DNA of 34,194 bases from Verrucomicrobiota bacterium (GCA_947471985.1 CANIZL010000074.1:1-34194), one strand, 5' to 3'; counted from the stretch's first letter, positions 23,678-32,130 are shown. A program made the numbers and translations. The notes: generated from the letters alone by a model not told the origin.

Positions 23678-25993
23678 ATGAACGAAATCTATTTCGCCCG
23701 CCTTGCCGCAGAACTGCAAATCCACGAGCGCCAGGTCGCGGCCACCGCCCACCTGCTCGGCGAGGGTGCCACCGTGCCCTTCATCGCCCGGTACCGTAAG
23801 GAAGTCACCGGCCAGCTCGATGAGGTGGTGATCACCGCCGTCCGCGATCGCCTCGCCGCCCTCGTCGAACTCGACGCCCGCCGCGAAGCGATCCGCAAAT
23901 CGCTCGTCGAACGCAATCTGCTCACCGAGGCACTCAAGGCCGGGATCGACCAGGCCGATTCCCTCACCGCGCTGGAAGATCTCTACGCGCCGTACCGGCC
24001 GAAGCGCCGGACCCGCGCCATGATTGCTCAGGAAGCCGGGCTCGGTCCGCTGGCCGAGATCCTCTTCGCACAGGTTCCCACGACGGATCCGGCCGCCGAA
24101 GCCGCCCGTTTCATCGCTCCGGACAAGGGCGTGGCCGACGCCAACGCGGCCTTGGCGGGAGCGCGGGACATCGTGGCGGAACGGGTCAGTGACGACGCCA
24201 CCGCCCGCGGTCAACTCCGCGAATTGTACCGCACCCAGGCGACCGTGCGCTCGAAGGTGCTGACGGAAAAGCAGACCGAAGGCGCGAAATACAAGGACTA
24301 CTTTGAATGGTCGGAACCCGTGGCGACGATTCCCAGTCACCGGTTGCTCGCCATCCGGCGCGGTGAAACGGAGGGGGTTTTGCTGTGCCGCATCAATCCC
24401 CCGGAGGAAGCGGCGCTGGCACTGCTGGAACCCCTGTTTGTCCGCGGCGCCAGTCCCGTCGCCGAACAGGTGCGGCTCGCCGTGAAGGACGCGTACAAGC
24501 GGCTGCTGGGCTTCGCCCTCGAAGCCGAACTCCGGATGGAATCCAAAAAGAAAGCCGACGCAGAGGCCATTCGGGTTTTTGCCGACAACCTGCGCGAACT
24601 GCTCCTCGCCGCGCCGCTTGGACGCAAGAATGTCCTCGCCATCGACCCGGGCTTTCGCACGGGCTGCAAAGCTGTCGTCTTGGATCGCCAGGGCAAACTC
24701 CTGCACCAGGACGTCATTTATCCCACCCATTCCGACGCCCGCAGCCGCGAGGCCGGTGAGGTAGTGAAGCGGTGGGTCGCACATTATCAGATTGAAGCCA
24801 TCGCCATCGGCAACGGCACGGCCGGACGCGAGACCGAAACGTTTTTCCGCAGCCTCGGACTACCGAAGGAGTTGCCCATCGTCATGGTCAACGAATCCGG
24901 CGCTTCCATCTATTCCGCCAGCGAGGTGGCCCGGGCCGAGTTCCCCGATCAGGACATCACCGTGCGCGGAGCCGTCAGCATCGGGCGCCGTTTGATGGAC
25001 CCGCTGGCCGAATTGGTAAAGTTGGATCCCAAATCGATTGGCGTCGGCCAGTATCAACACGATGTGGATGCCGGGGCGCTGAAGCGAAGTCTCGATGACG
25101 TCGTCGTCAGTTGCGTGAACCGCGTCGGTGTCGAACTCAACACCGCCAGCGAACAACTGCTCTCCTACGTGTCCGGCATCGGTCCGGTGTTGGCGGCCGG
25201 CATCATCAAGCACCGGGATCAGCATGGGCCCTTTCGCAGCCGGGCGGATCTGAAGGAGGTTGCCCGGCTGGGACCGAAAGCTTTCGAGCAATGTGCCGGC
25301 TTTCTCCGGGTACGCGACGGCGCGCATCCCCTGGATGGCAGCGCGGTACATCCGGAAAGCTACCAGTGGGTGGACGTGATCGCGCAGGATTTGAAGTGCG
25401 GCGTGGCCGATCTGCTGCGCGACGCCAGCCTGCGAGCCCGGATCCAGTTGACGAAATACGTGACCGAAACCGTCGGCCTGCCCACGCTGCAGGACATCGT
25501 CGCCGAACTGGCCAAACCCGGACGCGATCCGCGCCGTCAGTTCGAGGTGTTTTCCTTTACCGACGGGGTCAATCAGATGTCGGACCTGAAGCCCGGCATG
25601 AAACTCCCGGGCATCGTCACCAACGTGACGGCGTTCGGGGCCTTCATTGATATCGGCGTGCATCAGGACGGTCTGGCCCATGTCAGTCAGCTGGCCGACA
25701 AGTTCATCAAGGATCCGGCGGAAGCCGTGAAGGTCGGACAACGCGTTCAGGCCACCGTTCTGGAGGTCGATCTTGAGCGGAAGCGGATATCGCTGTCGCT
25801 CCGAGCCAAACCCCAGTTGCCCGCCGCCCGACCCGCCGGATCGGATCGCGGTCCAGTCCGCCCGGGAGGTCCGGTCGGCCCCCGTCCACCGGGCGGGCGA
25901 CCGGGATCCGGCCAGAGGATGATGGAGGAACCGCCGACCCTGGATTGGTTCAGTGCCGCATTGGAAAAAGGTCAAAAACGCACAGGCTCCTGA
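23678..25993 (+). CDS. tex: Tex-family S1 RNA-binding protein
   Basis: A 771-residue protein, standard for Tex, a transcription-associated nucleic-acid-binding protein related to eukaryotic Spt6. Domain order matches the family. An N-terminal helical region comes first (VPFIARYRKEVTGQLDE, LEDLYAPYRPKRRTRA). The YqgF/RNase H-like domain starts near 316 with AIDPGFRTGCK at about 322-332 and NESGASIYSASE. Helix-hairpin-helix repeats follow at about 485-560 (SYVSGIGPVLAAGIIKHRDQ). The C-terminal S1 domain is at about 637-710 (GIVTNVTAFGAFIDIGVHQD). A Pro/Gly/Arg-rich tail of about 60 residues ends the protein. ATG 23678 is the family start; the longer upstream frame is rejected. It is likely monocistronic. 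Confidence 0.96.
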   Translation: MNEIYFARLAAELQIHERQVAATAHLLGEGATVPFIARYRKEVTGQLDEVVITAVRDRLAALVELDARREAIRKSLVERNLLTEALKAGIDQADSLTALEDLYAPYRPKRRTRAMIAQEAGLGPLAEILFAQVPTTDPAAEAARFIAPDKGVADANAALAGARDIVAERVSDDATARGQLRELYRTQATVRSKVLTEKQTEGAKYKDYFEWSEPVATIPSHRLLAIRRGETEGVLLCRINPPEEAALALLEPLFVRGASPVAEQVRLAVKDAYKRLLGFALEAELRMESKKKADAEAIRVFADNLRELLLAAPLGRKNVLAIDPGFRTGCKAVVLDRQGKLLHQDVIYPTHSDARSREAGEVVKRWVAHYQIEAIAIGNGTAGRETETFFRSLGLPKELPIVMVNESGASIYSASEVARAEFPDQDITVRGAVSIGRRLMDPLAELVKLDPKSIGVGQYQHDVDAGALKRSLDDVVVSCVNRVGVELNTASEQLLSYVSGIGPVLAAGIIKHRDQHGPFRSRADLKEVARLGPKAFEQCAGFLRVRDGAHPLDGSAVHPESYQWVDVIAQDLKCGVADLLRDASLRARIQLTKYVTETVGLPTLQDIVAELAKPGRDPRRQFEVFSFTDGVNQMSDLKPGMKLPGIVTNVTAFGAFIDIGVHQDGLAHVSQLADKFIKDPAEAVKVGQRVQATVLEVDLERKRISLSLRAKPQLPAARPAGSDRGPVRPGGPVGPRPPGGRPGSGQRMMEEPPTLDWFSAALEKGQKRTGS

Positions 25994-26011
25994 GGTAAAC
26001 TGACGCTTTTT

Positions 26012-26042
26012 GCCCAGAGCCACCCGATTATCGGCTCCGGGC
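26012..26042 (+). terminator. Hairpin 19 bases after tex, possible terminator without U-tract
   Basis: gcccagagcc (26012-26021) pairs with ggctccgggc (26033-26042) at 9 of 10 positions, with an 11-base loop. The bases after it (acatcgatttt) are not a clean U-tract, so termination would be inefficient. It could equally stabilise the tex mRNA end. Confidence 0.35.
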
Positions 26043-26246
26043 ACATCGATTTTCGTCAGAAAGCGGCGCCGTCAGAGCTTGGCAAGGCACTTGCTAAAAC
26101 CGCAGTGTGGAAAACACCCTGTATGACAGTTCGCTGAAGTACGGCGGTGCCCGCCGCGACGGCCCTCATGGCCGAAGCATCCTGCATCGAGCCCCACGAC
26201 CATTGCTGGCGAACAGGTCGGCAATGTGACTTCTATAGATATCTGG

Positions 26247-26277
26247 CCCCGCAGCCCTTCCACGGCTGCGGGGTTTT
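26247..26277 (+). terminator. Strong rho-independent terminator, plus strand
   Basis: ccccgcagcc (26247-26256) and ggctgcgggg (26264-26273) form a perfect 10-bp stem with a 7-base loop followed by ttttctattt. It lies about 250 bases past the tex stop, so it ends either a long tex 3' untranslated region or a separate small transcript. Confidence 0.85.
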
Positions 26278-26377
26278 CTATTTCCGGGCGGCCGGTTCCC
26301 CACAGCTGGTGGAAAAACCGGTGTTGCGAGTACCGCTGACTTTCCCGTTGGGGCGGTGGTCTCCAGGTCCGGGCCAT

Positions 26378-26410
26378 AAAAACGAAAACGCTGATCGGAA
26401 CCCGATCAGC
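26378..26410 (-). terminator. Rho-independent terminator of the RRM protein gene
   Basis: gctgatcgg (26390-26398) and ccgatcagc (26402-26410) form a perfect 9-bp stem with a 3-base loop. Read on the minus strand it is followed by gttttcgttttt. It lies about 60 bases past the stop of the minus-strand RNA-binding protein gene. Confidence 0.85.
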
Positions 26411-26468
26411 GCCTGTGACTCTGAAGGGCTTGGACACTGGGTCCGAAGCCGCCTTCTGAGTTAATGAA

Positions 26469-26942
26469 TCAATAACGGTCGCCGCCGCCGCCGCGATCAC
26501 CGCGCCAGCCGCCGCCGCCACCGCCACCGCCACCACCACCGCCGCCGCCACGGTCGCCGCGATCACCGCGCCAGCCACCGCCGCCGCCGCCGCCGCCACC
26601 ACCACCGCCACCGCCGCGGTAGCCACCACCGCCGCCGCCGCCACCGCCGCCGCCGGAACGGGGACGGAATTCACGGGGAGCGCGCTCTTCGCGAGGACGG
26701 GCCACGTTGACGGTCAACGCGCGACCACCCAGATCTTTGCCCTGGAACAAATCCACGGCTTTCGCCGCTTCTTCCGCAGTGGCGAACTCGACGAAGGCAA
26801 ATCCGCGGGATTTGCCGGTAAACTTGTCGAGCATCAGATTCACATTCACCACCACACCGGCGGCGGAGAAGTGCTCTTGGATCTCTCGCTCCATCGTGGT
26901 GAAGGACAAATTGCCCACGAAGAGCCTTGTTTCGGTACTCAT
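26469..26942 (-). CDS. RRM RNA-binding protein with glycine-rich tail
   Basis: A 157-residue protein. Residues 1-82 are a single RNA recognition motif with RNP2 LFVGNL and RNP1 KSRGFAFVEF, both with the aromatic residues that stack on RNA. Residues about 95-157 are almost pure Gly broken by Arg, Trp, Tyr and Asp, including two copies of GGGWRGDRG. It resembles bacterial Rbp and plant glycine-rich RNA-binding proteins, which act as RNA chaperones, often in cold. The glycine tail is encoded by GGN-rich DNA prone to slippage, so its length may vary between strains. It is monocistronic with its own terminator. The 5' region is over 350 bases, long enough for regulation in the leader. Confidence 0.93.
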   Translation of the reverse strand: MSTETRLFVGNLSFTTMEREIQEHFSAAGVVVNVNLMLDKFTGKSRGFAFVEFATAEEAAKAVDLFQGKDLGGRALTVNVARPREERAPREFRPRSGGGGGGGGGGGYRGGGGGGGGGGGGGGWRGDRGDRGGGGGGGGGGGGGGWRGDRGGGGDRY

Positions 26943-27329
26943 ACTACTTCTACTGGTTCAAAACCGCTCGAACACTGCCTGGGATCCACCCACTTGGAGG
27001 ATCAGGATGAGGGTCCCGAAACAATTGCGAACGAGGCCACTGCATACCGTCATCGTGACACCAGCACTGCATCCAAAACGGACGGCACACAGCGAACCAC
27101 AACCAGCCGGAGAGGTCAACAACTGATTTTTGAGGAGATTTCGGCGGAATTCCGATCCTTCCCCCACCCAATCTCCGATTATTTTTGAGCGAGACTTTTC
27201 TGGTGGATCGGTGTCTCCTCCTCCAATCCCTTCGGCTCCGCCACCGGAAGGCACCCGCTGGGATAATGGTTTCACGAAGACTCCCAACCCTCGAACCCGA
27301 TGCTGACGCCACCCATGACCACCCTTGGA
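26943..27329. other. 387-base divergent intergenic region, nothing recognised
   Basis: It lies between the RRM protein gene and the S74-like gene, which point away from each other. I see no clear promoter consensus, tRNA or riboswitch. An A/T-richer block at about 27165-27190 (cgattatttttgagc) is the likeliest promoter site. Plus-strand open frames here have no domain. Confidence 0.4.
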
Positions 27330-28007
27330 ATGAATCGCTCCTTCGCCACCCGCACCCGGCTCTTCGCCCTCGCCGGGTGGCTCACCGTCGCCTTGGTCCA
27401 AGCCGCCGACGGAACCCCCGCCGCACCGGCCGCTCCCCCGACTCCCGCGCCGGCGCCGGCGGCGCCCGAAGCCACCGATCGCTTGCCGGTCTGGCTTCCC
27501 AATCTCGCCCCCGCGGACTTTCGCCTCGTGACCCAACCGCGACCGCTCGACAAAGGCGTCGGTCTGATCAGCCGCCTGCGACCGAAACGCTTTTTGCTGC
27601 ATTCCGGCCACCTCGACAGCCAGGGACGAACCGTGCTGGATCCCGATCCCATTCCCACCGTCGGCTTGATCGCCCAGGAAGCCCTACCGGTGATTCCCGA
27701 AGCGGTCTACCGGCCCGTCGACGAGGCCAAGGAGTTCTGGCTGCTGGATCACGCCCGGTTGGTGCCGGTGCTCGTTCGCGCCGTGCAGGAACAACAATCG
27801 GATCTCCAATCGCAAGCCTCCCGCATTCAGGCGCTCGAGGCGCAAGTCGGCGGCTTGGAGTCGGAGATCCTAAAACTGAAGGAAATCACCCGTATCATTG
27901 ATGACGCCACGCGGGCCGCCGTGGCACAACTCAGCAGCGATCTGAACAGCTTAAAAACGCGGGTGACCGGCACGGAGGGACACACCAGCTGCACGTGCAG
28001 CAAGTGA
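27330..28007 (+). CDS. Secreted protein with peptidase S74/endosialidase-chaperone-like domain
   Basis: A 225-residue protein. Signal peptide: TRTRLFALAGWLTVALVQAA. A Pro/Ala linker follows (about 30-48). The main domain resembles the intramolecular chaperone at the C-terminus of phage tail spikes: RFLLHSGHLDSQG, then PTVGLIAQEALPVIPEAVYR, WLLDHARLVPVLVRAVQEQQ, then a long coiled coil (QSQASRIQALEAQVGGLESE). The usual start of that domain (S-D-x-R-L-K) is not evident, so self-cleavage is unlikely. There is no phage gene nearby and no tail-spike body in front of it. The end is CTCSK. ATG 27330 is chosen by the signal peptide; ATG 27300 or 27315 would lengthen it slightly. The role is unknown; trimerisation or assembly of an envelope protein is possible. 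Confidence 0.7.
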   Translation: MNRSFATRTRLFALAGWLTVALVQAADGTPAAPAAPPTPAPAPAAPEATDRLPVWLPNLAPADFRLVTQPRPLDKGVGLISRLRPKRFLLHSGHLDSQGRTVLDPDPIPTVGLIAQEALPVIPEAVYRPVDEAKEFWLLDHARLVPVLVRAVQEQQSDLQSQASRIQALEAQVGGLESEILKLKEITRIIDDATRAAVAQLSSDLNSLKTRVTGTEGHTSCTCSK

Positions 28008-28132
28008 GCTCCCTTTCCCGACCCGATACCAGTTCGGGTTGCGGCCGCAGCGCCCGCAATTGAGCCCTGTACGGCCCCGGGGAAGATTCCTTGGCCCCGT
28101 GCCGCACTTCCCGCAGAATGGCTGCTGATCGA

Positions 28133-29305
28133 ATGAGTACGGCCACCCTTGTTGCCCCAGCCCCGAACGCGCCGACCCGCGTGGCGGACGATATGTCCCA
28201 GTCGGTCGCGCGTCCGAAGAAGTCGTTTTTCAACCTGGTCGGTGAAGTCTTCGCCAACGGGGGGCCCGGGTACCTGCAGTTCGCCATCACCAATCTTTGC
28301 AACGCCGATTGCGGGTTTTGCGGCTTCGCCCGTTCGAAGTTCGACCCCAAGGCCCGGCGCAGTGTCACGCTGAACGAAGCGCTGGATGTCATCGACATCG
28401 CAAAACGTAATCATATCGGCTACCTGCTGTTCGTCGGCGGCGAGCCACTGGTTCACAAGGAGCTTCGCGCCATGGTGCGCTACGCGGCCCGCGCGGGGAT
28501 CAAACCCATGATCTGCACCAATGGCGGCTTGTGGACCGAAGCCAACATGGCGGCGCTCGCGAGCGACGGGCTCAGCAGCGTGATCATGTCCATCGACGCC
28601 CATGACGTCGCCAAGCACGAGACCAATCGCGGCCTGCCCGACGTCTGCCGCAAGATCAAACGGGCCAACGAATATTTCCGCAGTGTCGGCATTCAGACCA
28701 CGGCCAGCATCACCGCCAGCCGCCTGATTGAGGACTACACCAAGCTCCCGCAGTTTCTCAAGGACCTCGGCTTCGAGACCTGCACGTTCAGCTACCCGTT
28801 GACGAATCTGGCCTCCAGCTACCTGAGCTTCAGCGAAGGCGGCCTGGTCAGCTTCACCAAGGACGAACTGATCCAGGTGTTTGAGAACATCAAACACCTG
28901 AAGCACACCAGCGGCTACCCGGTCGTCAATCCCACGGAATCCCTGAACGAAATGCAGCGGCATTTGCGCGGGGAGAAGGAGAAGTTCGGCTGCCTGGGCG
29001 GCCACAAGTACTTCTATCTCGACTGGCACCTGAATTTGTATCGCTGCCATTTTTGGGAGACGCCGATGTGCAACGTCTACGAGTGGGACGATTCCAAACT
29101 CATTCGCGACGGCTGTCAGCGCTGCATGATCGACTGCTATCGCGACCCGAGCGTGCTGCAGCACATTGCCATCAATGCGAGCGACAGCTGGCAGGCGCTG
29201 AAGAAGGGCCGCCTGATCAAGGCCGCGCGTCACGTCTTCGATTCGCGCAATCTCACGTCCCTGCGGGCAGTGGCGGAAGATTTCAAATGGGTGACCAAGG
29301 TGTAA
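28133..29305 (+). CDS. Radical SAM protein with C-terminal cysteine cluster
   Basis: A 390-residue protein. The radical SAM motif CNADCGFCGF has Cys56, Cys60 and Cys63 to hold the 4Fe-4S cluster; GGEPLVHKEL is the SAM-binding GGE motif. The C-terminal third has FGCLGG, LYRCHFWETPMC and GCQRCMIDCYRD, a SPASM/twitch-like auxiliary cluster region. It looks somewhat like HpnH-type and MoaA/SPASM enzymes, but the N-terminus differs from HpnH, so I give no symbol. The substrate is unknown. The next gene, ybeY, begins inside its last 19 bases. A shc gene lies 7 kb away, too far to argue for a hopanoid role. ATG 28118 is an alternative start, five codons upstream. Confidence 0.85.
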   Translation: MSTATLVAPAPNAPTRVADDMSQSVARPKKSFFNLVGEVFANGGPGYLQFAITNLCNADCGFCGFARSKFDPKARRSVTLNEALDVIDIAKRNHIGYLLFVGGEPLVHKELRAMVRYAARAGIKPMICTNGGLWTEANMAALASDGLSSVIMSIDAHDVAKHETNRGLPDVCRKIKRANEYFRSVGIQTTASITASRLIEDYTKLPQFLKDLGFETCTFSYPLTNLASSYLSFSEGGLVSFTKDELIQVFENIKHLKHTSGYPVVNPTESLNEMQRHLRGEKEKFGCLGGHKYFYLDWHLNLYRCHFWETPMCNVYEWDDSKLIRDGCQRCMIDCYRDPSVLQHIAINASDSWQALKKGRLIKAARHVFDSRNLTSLRAVAEDFKWVTKV

Positions 29306-29793
29306 AACGGCCTTCCGCCGGCCGAACCCCGTCCACCCCGCCGCCGCCGGCGGCGACGCTCATCCAGATCGAGAACCGGCAGCGGATCCAACCCGTCGCC
29401 CGTCCGGCGGTCGCCGCCCTGGTGGAAGCGACCCTGCAACGACTTCACTGCACCGGCGAAATTGGGGTCCACCTCGTGGGCCCCAAGGAAATGGCCCAGG
29501 TGAATTGGGACTATCTTCGTCACGAAGGCAGCACCGACGTCATCACCTTCGATCACGGCTCCACCGCGGAGCATTTGTACGGGGAATGTTTCATCTGCGT
29601 CGCCGACGCGATCGCCCAGGCCCGGGACTGGCAGACCGCGTGGCCGGAGGAACTGGGGCGGTACGTGATTCACGCCCTCTTGCACCTGGCCGGGCATGAC
29701 GATCTGGAACCGGCGGCCCGCAAAGTGATGAAGCGGCGGGAAAACGCCCTGACCCGGGCGTTGGTGGTGGAGTCGCGGTGGCTGCGGCGCTAG
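29287..29793 (+). CDS. ybeY: Endoribonuclease YbeY (rRNA maturation factor)
   Basis: A 168-residue protein. YbeY is a zinc-dependent factor for 16S rRNA 3' maturation and ribosome quality control. The metal motif is at 129-139 (HALLHLAGHDD). The first two His are standard; the third position is Asp, not His, as in several non-proteobacterial YbeY proteins that have K/H-D there. MAQVNWDYLRHEGSTDVITF is the conserved core (usually N-x-x-x-R-x-x-D-x-x-T-D-V-L-S-F). ATG 29287 has ggaag 9-13 bases upstream and overlaps the radical SAM gene by 19 bases. The first 25 residues are Pro-rich and atypical. The usual neighbour phoH is absent. Confidence 0.88.
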   Translation: MGDQGVKRPSAGRTPSTPPPPAATLIQIENRQRIQPVARPAVAALVEATLQRLHCTGEIGVHLVGPKEMAQVNWDYLRHEGSTDVITFDHGSTAEHLYGECFICVADAIAQARDWQTAWPEELGRYVIHALLHLAGHDDLEPAARKVMKRRENALTRALVVESRWLRR

Positions 29794-29840
29794 CCCGCGC
29801 ACACCGAAATCAATTGGGGAGTGCCAGCCTCCCGCGAGAC

Positions 29841-31187
29841 CTACGGGGAGATCACCAGCTTCCAAATCAAGCCGAGCCCGCCGGCTCCCAACACCACGGG
29901 GATGATCCCCCATTTCCCGCGCACCATTCCGACGAACGCAAGGGCACAGGTCACCAGGCCAAACCAGTTCACCGGATTTCCCACGGGAAAGAGCACCTGC
30001 AGCCCGAACCAGACGGCCAGGTTCAAAATCACGCCCACCACCGCGGCGGTGATCGTCGACAGCGCCGCGGAGAGTCGCTGATTGCCGCGCAACTGTTCGA
30101 TGTGGGGCGCTCCCAGAAAGATCCACAGGAAGCAGGGGAGAAACGTGGTCCAAGTAGTCATGAGCGCCCCCCATGTAGCCATCCCCAAGGGCGAAAGCGG
30201 TTGCGGAAACTTCCATCCGCCGAGGAAACCGACGAACTGCAAAACCATGATCAACGGTCCCGGCGTGGTCTCCGCCAATCCCAGCCCGTCGAGCATCTGC
30301 CCGGCAGTGACCCAGCCGTAGTTCTCAACGGCCTGTTGCGAAACATACGGCAGCACCGCATACGCCCCGCCGAAGGTGACCATGGCCGCTTTGCTGAAGA
30401 AGAGCCCCTGTTGGACGAGCAGATGGTCGAACCCCAACCAAAGACCCGTCAGCAGGATGGGAATCCACCAGAGCGAGAGACACACCGCGGACACCTTAAG
30501 CGCCCGGCTCCAGGAGGGCCTCGCGTGGTCGGGCACAGTGTCCCCGTCGCCTAGGACGCTGGGGCCGTCTTTCTTGGAACCGTGTCCCGTGAGGACCACA
30601 AACTTCGCGGGCCACAGCTTTCCGCCCAGGAAGCCGAGGATGCCCGCTCCCAAAATGATCGCCGGAAAGGGAACGTGGAATACGAAGATCAGAACGAACG
30701 CGACCAGGGCCAATCCCCACAGGACGGTATTTTTCAAAGCCCGGTTGCCGATGCGGAAGAGGGCGGCGACGACAATCGCCAGCACCGCGGGTTTCAGTCC
30801 GTCGAATACCCCGGATAGCCACTTCACGTCACCGTACAACGCGTAAACGACGCTCAATCCCCAAAGAATGAGCGCGGAGGGAAGCACAAAAAGCGCCCCG
30901 GCGACAATGCCGCCCCAGGTCCGATGCAGCAGCCACCCGACATAGATGGACAGTTGTTGCGCCTCGGGGCCGGGCAAAAGCATGCAGAAGTTCAAGGCGT
31001 GCAAGAAACGCGCCTCACTGATCCAGCGCCGCTTTTCCACCAGCTCCGTGTGCATGATGGCGATCTGGCCGGTTGGCCCACCAAAGCTGATGAATCCGAG
31101 CTTCAGCCAAAACCGGAAGGCCTCCTGGAAGCTGGGAGGCTGCGGCGGTGGTTCGCCTTGGGCCGAAGGAGGCGGTTCTGGATTCAT
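29841..31187 (-). CDS. chrA: Chromate efflux transporter ChrA (long, two-domain form)
   Basis: A 448-residue inner-membrane protein of the CHR family with about 10-12 membrane helices, which pumps chromate out of the cell. The duplicated halves are visible. Half 1 has FWLKLGFISFGGPTGQIAIM and LNFCMLLPGPEAQQL. Half 2 has FFSKAAMVTFGGAYAVLPYV and GLGLAETTPGPLIMVLQFVG. The FGG and PGP motifs are family hallmarks. ATG 31187 overlaps the chrB stop (ATGA), so it is second in a chrBA operon. Length and motif content are complete. Confidence 0.96.
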   Translation of the reverse strand: MNPEPPPSAQGEPPPQPPSFQEAFRFWLKLGFISFGGPTGQIAIMHTELVEKRRWISEARFLHALNFCMLLPGPEAQQLSIYVGWLLHRTWGGIVAGALFVLPSALILWGLSVVYALYGDVKWLSGVFDGLKPAVLAIVVAALFRIGNRALKNTVLWGLALVAFVLIFVFHVPFPAIILGAGILGFLGGKLWPAKFVVLTGHGSKKDGPSVLGDGDTVPDHARPSWSRALKVSAVCLSLWWIPILLTGLWLGFDHLLVQQGLFFSKAAMVTFGGAYAVLPYVSQQAVENYGWVTAGQMLDGLGLAETTPGPLIMVLQFVGFLGGWKFPQPLSPLGMATWGALMTTWTTFLPCFLWIFLGAPHIEQLRGNQRLSAALSTITAAVVGVILNLAVWFGLQVLFPVGNPVNWFGLVTCALAFVGMVRGKWGIIPVVLGAGGLGLIWKLVISP

Positions 31188-32122
31188 GGCCGGAGTGAGC
31201 GGTACAGCGCTTCAAAACAATCACCGCCCCGCGCCAGCAATTGTTCGTCGGAGAGTCCCGCCTTGGCCCAGCCCTGGAGCAGGCGTTCGAGACCGACACA
31301 TTCCGTGGTCTGGAACTTTCCATCCGCGAGGTCACTGTCGTGCACCATCTCGGCCATCCGGAGCACGGCTTTATCCAGAATCCCGAAGCGCTTCACCAGC
31401 GTCTCGAACGTGCAGTCATCACCGTGGTGCGAAAACTCCACCTCAAACATATCGTAGGGAATCGCCGTCGGGTGCCGTTTCGGATCGGTGCCGAATACGA
31501 ACGTGGCTTTGGGATCGATGAACTTGCGGATCAGCCACGCGGAACCCACGCGGTCAATCTGCGGACGCGGCCGGGTCAGCCACGTGCGTCCCAAAAACTT
31601 CTTAACGGACAGCCGGGCTGCCGCGCTGCCTTTGGCTCCACCTAATGCGGCAGCGCGTTGCAGCAGCATCTGCGCGTCCTGCGCCCGGGGACAGTCGAAG
31701 AAATCGATCTTCCGAATCTCTTCAAACTGTCGGCGATGTTTTTCCAGCTCGGCCGGAAAGGCAGCGGTCTTCCTCCGCTTGCTCCCGGCCACCAGTTTGG
31801 TCAGTTCGCTCGCCAGGGCAGCGTAATCGTTCGCCCGGATCTCATGGAACTGACCGACGATGTCCGCCCGTGCCAGGCCCTCAACGTCAGTGACCCGGAG
31901 GAGTGTGGCTTCACCGCCGGAGTCACGCACCTGTTGGGCCAGCCATTGGAAACGTTCGTAGTGATCGGAGGTATCGGGCAGGAGCGAGGCGGACGTCTTG
32001 AAAGGCAGGGCACCGGATTTCTTGAGCTGCCGCCAAAGGCTCACACGGGCGGACGTTCGCCGGGCCGGGAGCGAATACAGAAGGAGCAGCCAGGGATCCT
32101 GACCTGCTTTTGTTGTTGTCAT
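31184..32122 (-). CDS. chrB: Chromate resistance protein ChrB
   Basis: A 312-residue protein. ChrB acts as a chromate-responsive regulator of chr operons in several bacteria. The N-terminal domain has WLLLLYSLPARRTSARVSLW. The C-terminal ChrB domain has IDFFDCPRAQDAQ, then RTWLTRPRPQIDRVGSAWLI and FVFGTDP. The His/Cys-rich stretch FSHHGDDCTFETLVKRF is conserved in the family. ATG 32122 is chosen over an upstream GTG at 32137. The gene is first in the operon and divergent from the DUF1259 gene. A GTAA-N6-TTAC dyad just upstream may be its binding site. Confidence 0.93.
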   Translation of the reverse strand: MTTTKAGQDPWLLLLYSLPARRTSARVSLWRQLKKSGALPFKTSASLLPDTSDHYERFQWLAQQVRDSGGEATLLRVTDVEGLARADIVGQFHEIRANDYAALASELTKLVAGSKRRKTAAFPAELEKHRRQFEEIRKIDFFDCPRAQDAQMLLQRAAALGGAKGSAAARLSVKKFLGRTWLTRPRPQIDRVGSAWLIRKFIDPKATFVFGTDPKRHPTAIPYDMFEVEFSHHGDDCTFETLVKRFGILDKAVLRMAEMVHDSDLADGKFQTTECVGLERLLQGWAKAGLSDEQLLARGGDCFEALYRSLRP

Positions 32123-32130
32123 AACGTTCC

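Larger units (their letters stand above)
25994..26468. other. 475-base intergenic region with three hairpins
   Basis: No open frame here looks like a protein; a long minus-strand frame reading through the glycine-rich gene is a low-complexity shadow. Three inverted repeats stand out: 26012-26042, 26247-26277 and 26378-26410. Two of them have T-tracts and oppose each other. About 200 bases precede the second, more than the tail of tex needs, leaving room for a small RNA ending at that terminator. I could not match it to a known RNA family. Confidence 0.55.

Noticed and set aside
26072-26674. Ala/Val-rich minus-strand frame of 200 codons
   Set aside because: It is the GGN repeat of the RRM gene read in another frame, then intergenic sequence; it is low complexity with no start signal.
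27827-29233. 468-codon minus-strand open frame
   Set aside because: It is antisense to the radical SAM gene and part of the S74-like gene, both with clear motifs.
28133-29305. HpnH (hopanoid adenosyl radical SAM) as the name of this gene
   Set aside because: A hopanoid cyclase is nearby, but the N-terminal sequence and Cys-motif context (CNADCGFCGF) differ from HpnH, and the C-terminal Cys cluster is SPASM-like.
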